8,657 nt of DNA, from positions 1 through 8,657 of the forward strand of contig DAOWAQ010000068.1 of NCBI GenBank assembly GCA_030634505.1, in the 5' to 3' direction. The notes under the pieces were generated by a model. It ran no database searches, had not been told where the DNA came from, and saw only the letters and a list, made by a program, of their open reading frames with translations. The DNA comes from Calditrichia bacterium (GTDB taxonomy: Bacteria; Calditrichota; Calditrichia; JAJRVZ01). The translations under genes and the position numbers were made by a program. This document shows, in pieces, positions 5,999 to 8,657 of the stretch (position 1 is its first letter; each line of letters starts with the position of its first letter).

Positions 5999-7960
5999 AT
6001 GGCAAAGGCTGATTTTAAACCATTTGTTCCGGCTGACTCTGATTTGGCTGAACTTACAGTTAAAGCTGTAGTTCTTGGTGTAATGATGGCAATAATTCTA
6101 GGTGCTGCAAATGCTTATCTTGGGATGAAAGCCGGATTAACAGTTGCCGCTACTTTTCCCGCAGCTGTAGTCGCAATGGCTGCATTAAGAGTATTGAAAG
6201 GCACTATACTTGAGGAAAATATTGCACGAACAACAGCTTCTGTTGGTGAAGCTTTGATTGCTGGAGCAATTTTCACAATTCCGGCTTTTGTAATCAGTGG
6301 CGTTTGGGAAGAACTACATTATTGGGAAAGCACACTGATTATGCTTATCGGAGGTGTGCTCGGTGTTTTATTCGTGATAATATTAAGAAGATCTCTTGTG
6401 GAAGAAGCAGATCTGCCTTTTCCTGAAAGTGTTGCAGCTGCTGAAATTGTTAAAGCAGGACAAGGTGGACAAACAGGTGCATCTTATGTGTTTGCAAGTA
6501 TGGGGTTGGCAGGACTGTGGGAATTGCTTAAAAATGAAAATGGTATTCACATAGTCAGGGATTTTACCCGTGAATTTTATGCAATGGCAAGTTCAAAAAT
6601 AGATATATTGGGAAACAATATTGAATATGGAGGAGGATTTCTATTTGAAACACCCGCTGCCTCCCCAGCATTAGCAGGTGTTGGATTTATTGTCGGTTTA
6701 CGTGTCTCAGCGGTTTTATTTGCCGGCGCTGTTATGGGTTGGTTGTTCCTTGTACCAGGCTTTTTATTTTTGAATCCTGCATTGGCAGATTTAACTTTAA
6801 CCGGAAGTAGTTGGATAGACATAAATCTCGAGGTTTGGAAAAAACAAGTCAGACCACTTGCCGTCGGTACAATGATTGTGGCAGCATTTTATACGCTTTA
6901 TAATTTACGATCAGCATTAACCAGCGGAATAGGCAAAGCATTCAAGGATATATCTGCAACAAAATCTGACTCTATAAAAACAAACCGTTTAGAATTGGAT
7001 CTGGATTTCAAAAAAGTAATCACTGCTATTTTACTCATGGCTGTTCCAACATTTTTTCTTTACAATTATTTTAGCGGCTCTTTCGGCGGATCAATATTAC
7101 TCACTGTTGTAATGATCATATTAGGATTCCTGTTTGCTGCAGTTGCCGGATATTTAGTCGGATTGGTCGGAAGTTCTAATAACCCAATTAGCGGCTTAAC
7201 CCTGTCCTCTTTACTCATTGCCGCTTTATTAATGGTTGCTATAGGTATAACAGGAAAAAGTGGCGTAATGGCTGTTCTGGGTGTTGCGGGTGTAGTTTGC
7301 TGCGCAGCTGGTATTGCCGGTGATATGATGCAGGATTTAAAAGTAGGTCATATTTTGGGTGGTACTCCCTGGAAAATGCAGATTGGTGAAATTATTGGTG
7401 TCATTGTTGCTGCTTTTGTATTAATGGTACCCTTGATTGCCATGGATCAAGTATACGAAATTGGTAGTGAAGCATTACCTGCCCCTCAAGCCGGTTTAAT
7501 GGCTTTGATGGCAAAAGGTATTGTTGGTGGAGAAATGGCATGGCCTCTTGTCATATCCGGTATGTTTTTAGCATTTGGATTAATTTTAATCAAATCGCCT
7601 TCACCAATGTTGATTGCGGTTGGAATGTATTTACCTTTTCATTCCACTTCAGCTATTTTTGTAGGCGGCATTATTAAATGGCTACTTGAGAAAAGAATGG
7701 AAAAACGAAATGCAACCAATGATCAAAAAACCAAAGCCGAAAATACAGGTATCTTGATTTCATCCGGCCTAATAGCAGGCGAAGCGCTCATGGCTGTAGT
7801 TTTGGCATTTCTCGTGTTAGGAATGAATCTGACTGATAGCACATTTTCACTTTCGAATTGGGCGTTCATCCAACCAAATACAATCTTGGGGTTACTTGTA
7901 TTTATTGGTTTAGTTTACATGCTTGTAAAAATACCATTAAATAGATCATTTAAAGAATAA
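5999..7960 (+). CDS. OPT-family (oligopeptide transporter) membrane permease
   Basis: The 653-aa product is a polytopic inner-membrane protein with about 14-16 hydrophobic segments from residue 22 to 645 and no ATPase domain, so it is a secondary transporter. It fits the prokaryotic branch of the OPT superfamily. Family-typical blocks are NAYLGMKAGLTVAATFPAAV (38-57), ARTTASVGEALIAGAIFTIPA (76-96), SSNNPISGLT (392-401), AGDMMQDLKVGHILGGTPWK (440-459) and SSGLIAGEALMAV (588-600). A soluble charged loop at about 311-338 divides the protein. Family members carry small peptides or metal-chelator complexes; the substrate cannot be read from the sequence. The ATG at 5999 is preferred over the upstream GTG because AGGAG sits 5 nt before it. 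The gene stands alone between a divergent intergenic region and its own terminator. Base composition is somewhat more G+C-rich than the neighbours, as expected from Gly/Ala-rich membrane helices. Confidence 0.93.
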   Translation: MAKADFKPFVPADSDLAELTVKAVVLGVMMAIILGAANAYLGMKAGLTVAATFPAAVVAMAALRVLKGTILEENIARTTASVGEALIAGAIFTIPAFVISGVWEELHYWESTLIMLIGGVLGVLFVIILRRSLVEEADLPFPESVAAAEIVKAGQGGQTGASYVFASMGLAGLWELLKNENGIHIVRDFTREFYAMASSKIDILGNNIEYGGGFLFETPAASPALAGVGFIVGLRVSAVLFAGAVMGWLFLVPGFLFLNPALADLTLTGSSWIDINLEVWKKQVRPLAVGTMIVAAFYTLYNLRSALTSGIGKAFKDISATKSDSIKTNRLELDLDFKKVITAILLMAVPTFFLYNYFSGSFGGSILLTVVMIILGFLFAAVAGYLVGLVGSSNNPISGLTLSSLLIAALLMVAIGITGKSGVMAVLGVAGVVCCAAGIAGDMMQDLKVGHILGGTPWKMQIGEIIGVIVAAFVLMVPLIAMDQVYEIGSEALPAPQAGLMALMAKGIVGGEMAWPLVISGMFLAFGLILIKSPSPMLIAVGMYLPFHSTSAIFVGGIIKWLLEKRMEKRNATNDQKTKAENTGILISSGLIAGEALMAVVLAFLVLGMNLTDSTFSLSNWAFIQPNTILGLLVFIGLVYMLVKIPLNRSFKE

Positions 7961-7965
7961 ACCTT

Positions 7966-7995
7966 AAAAGGGAAGATTTTATCTTCCCTTTTTTT
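7966..7995 (+). terminator. Intrinsic terminator of the OPT gene
   Basis: GGGAAGAT (7970-7977), loop TTT, and ATCTTCCC (7981-7988) form a perfect 8-bp stem, extendable by four A-U pairs, followed by seven Ts (7989-7995). It begins 5 nt after the stop codon and separates the OPT gene from the PqqD-like gene. Confidence 0.92.
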
Positions 7996-8013
7996 ATTAA
8001 AATATTGTCGTTG

Positions 8014-8048
8014 ATTTCCCCTTAGAAAAGGGGATTAAGGGGTTGTAA
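8014..8048 (+). repeat. 35-nt palindromic repeat, left copy of an inverted pair
   Basis: The unit contains CCCCTT (8018-8023), loop AGAA, AAGGGG (8028-8033), then ATT and a second AAGGGG (8037-8042). Its reverse complement recurs at 8586-8620 with one mismatch in 35 (G at 8025 becomes A in the same orientation). The CCCCTT arm can pair with either AAGGGG arm. It lies between the OPT terminator and the PqqD-like gene. It resembles the short dispersed palindromic repeats of Bacteroidota-type genomes; no transposase is nearby. Confidence 0.8.
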
Positions 8049-8074
8049 TCTTTTAATGAACTCAAAACACATAC

Positions 8075-8118
8075 CTCTCTCCCAGCCTCCAAAAATCCAT
8101 TCGGGAAATGGGGGAATT
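8075..8118 (-). repeat. Degenerate palindromic element, possibly related to the neighbouring repeats
   Basis: A pyrimidine-rich run (CTCTCTCCCAGCCTCC, 8075-8090) is followed by a small hairpin CCATT-CGGGA-AATGG (8097-8111) and GGGGG. Read on the minus strand it begins AATTCCCCC, the same nine bases that open the unit at 8548. The rest does not align well, so kinship is tentative. It lies just upstream of the PqqD-like gene and probably within its promoter region. Confidence 0.35.
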
Positions 8119-8153
8119 CATTAATTATCTTATTTATAGGATTTACATTAAAT

Positions 8154-8507
8154 ATGAAATCAAACAAAAAACAAGAAAACTTTCTGGAATTTGTACCTGT
8201 TAGAAATTTTAACTGGACTTTATCTGAAGAAACAAATAAAGTAGTTGTTGAAAGACCAAAATTTGATAATGCATTTTTAAAGAAAAATTTGTTACCCTAC
8301 TTTAAAAAACAAAATTTCAATGTAAACCTAGATGAATTTGGAAGCTATGTTTGGCAACAAATAGACGGTGAAAAAAATATATATGAAATTGCAAATGTTT
8401 TAGAAAAAAAATATGGTGAAAAAGTTCAACCTGTTTACGAACGTATATCACAATTTATTAAACATTTGTATCAACAAAGGTTTGTATTATATAAAAATAA
8501 AAAATAA
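8154..8507 (+). CDS. Stand-alone PqqD-like (RRE-fold) small protein
   Basis: A 117-aa soluble, lysine-rich protein without a signal peptide or membrane segment. Residues about 56-114 resemble the PqqD domain: LDEFGSYVWQQIDG (59-72), a helix-turn-helix-like stretch IYEIANVLEKKYGE (76-89), and ISQFIKHLYQQRFVLYKN (98-115). In the family this winged-helix fold acts as a RiPP recognition element that holds a precursor peptide's leader for a modifying enzyme. No radical SAM enzyme, precursor peptide or export gene is in this window, so that role is not shown here. The N-terminal 55 residues, with VPVRNFNW and ERPKF, are not part of the PqqD core and I do not recognise them beyond similar lone PqqD-like proteins. 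The ATG has only a weak AGGA 12 nt upstream. The gene is isolated by the OPT terminator and by repeats on both sides. Confidence 0.75.
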   Translation: MKSNKKQENFLEFVPVRNFNWTLSEETNKVVVERPKFDNAFLKKNLLPYFKKQNFNVNLDEFGSYVWQQIDGEKNIYEIANVLEKKYGEKVQPVYERISQFIKHLYQQRFVLYKNKK

Positions 8508-8547
8508 CCATTTTATATTAACCTAATTTTATTTTGAGTATTAATTA

Positions 8548-8580
8548 AATTCCCCCTTTGAAAGTGGGTTAGGGGGATGT
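8548..8580 (+). repeat. Palindromic repeat of the same family, facing the next unit
   Basis: The unit has AATTCCCCC (8548-8556), CTTTGAAAG core, GTGGG, TTA and GGGGG (8572-8576) followed by ATGT. CCCCC can pair with GGGGG across 15 nt, or CCC with the nearer GGG. Its layout (C run, AT-rich loop, two G runs spaced by TTA) matches the 35-nt unit, with several base differences. It starts 40 nt after the PqqD-like stop codon. Confidence 0.65.
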
Positions 8581-8585
8581 CAAAT

Positions 8586-8620
8586 TTACAACCCCTTAAT
8601 CCCCTTTTTTAAGGGGAAAT
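8586..8620 (-). repeat. 35-nt palindromic repeat, right copy of the inverted pair
   Basis: Read on the minus strand it matches the unit at 8014-8048 at 34 of 35 positions. CCCCTT (8601-8606), TTTT and AAGGGG (8609... ) overlap in a stem at 8601-8616, with a second CCCCTT at 8592-8597. With the unit at 8548-8580 it forms a convergent pair around an AAATTT centre at 8582-8587, giving an imperfect palindrome of about 73 nt. No clear terminator U-run follows in the plus direction, though the structure could slow transcription from the PqqD-like gene. From 8621 to the window end I see nothing supportable; an ATG at 8651 has no ribosome site and too little sequence to judge. Confidence 0.8.
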
Positions 8621-8657
8621 TAATGTCGTCTTGTAATCAAGTTTAAAACAATGGGAA

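Noticed and set aside
6577..6822. 81-codon minus-strand frame inside the OPT gene
   Set aside because: Antisense shadow of Gly/Ala-rich membrane helices.
8601..8616. Intrinsic terminator for the PqqD-like gene in the right repeat
   Set aside because: The stem CCCCTT/AAGGGG is followed by GAAATTAATG rather than a U-run in the plus direction.
8014..8620. CRISPR array
   Set aside because: Only three or four units, in mixed orientation, with gaps of 5 to several hundred nt and no regular spacers or cas genes.
8014..8620. Insertion sequence or composite transposon
   Set aside because: The enclosed gene is not a transposase and I find no target-site duplication beside the repeats.
8651..8657. 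Start of a further plus-strand gene
   Set aside because: Only seven bases remain and no ribosome site precedes the ATG.

Overview
This is an AT-rich bacterial window (roughly one third G+C by eye) with two divergent gene blocks around a 296-nt intergenic region. The low G+C, tightly packed housekeeping genes, short-form phosphatidylserine decarboxylase, a prokaryotic OPT transporter, a stand-alone PqqD-like protein and dispersed C4-5/G4-5 palindromic repeats suggest the Bacteroidota/Chlorobiota/Ignavibacteriota neighbourhood. That placement is an inference from gene style; no rRNA or other marker is present to fix it.

Minus-strand block (1-5702, transcribed right to left): truA, a transaldolase (tal/fsa family), an HtrA/Deg serine protease, purB, purC, psd and a 3'-truncated pssA that runs off the left edge. 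Gaps between genes are 21, 19, 1, 14, 4 and 2 nt, so this looks like one operon. It mixes tRNA modification, pentose-phosphate metabolism, envelope protein quality control, purine synthesis and phosphatidylethanolamine synthesis. PssA makes phosphatidylserine and Psd decarboxylates it. PurC and PurB catalyse consecutive steps of IMP synthesis. A plausible promoter lies about 50 nt upstream of truA.

Intergenic region (5703-5998): holds the putative truA promoter, a perfect 8-bp inverted repeat 55 nt upstream of the plus-strand gene, and a 39-codon open frame without a ribosome binding site.

Plus-strand block (5999-8657): a 653-residue OPT-family transporter closed by a strong intrinsic terminator, then a 117-residue orphan PqqD-like protein. 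That small gene sits between two clusters of palindromic repeats. One 35-nt unit occurs on both sides in opposite orientation, with a single mismatch.

Most of the window is ordinary housekeeping. The points most worth attention are the PurC homologue, whose usually invariant active-site residues are changed, and the orphan PqqD-like gene bracketed by inverted repeats. I see no convincing new multi-gene system, CRISPR array, transposase, tRNA or rRNA.
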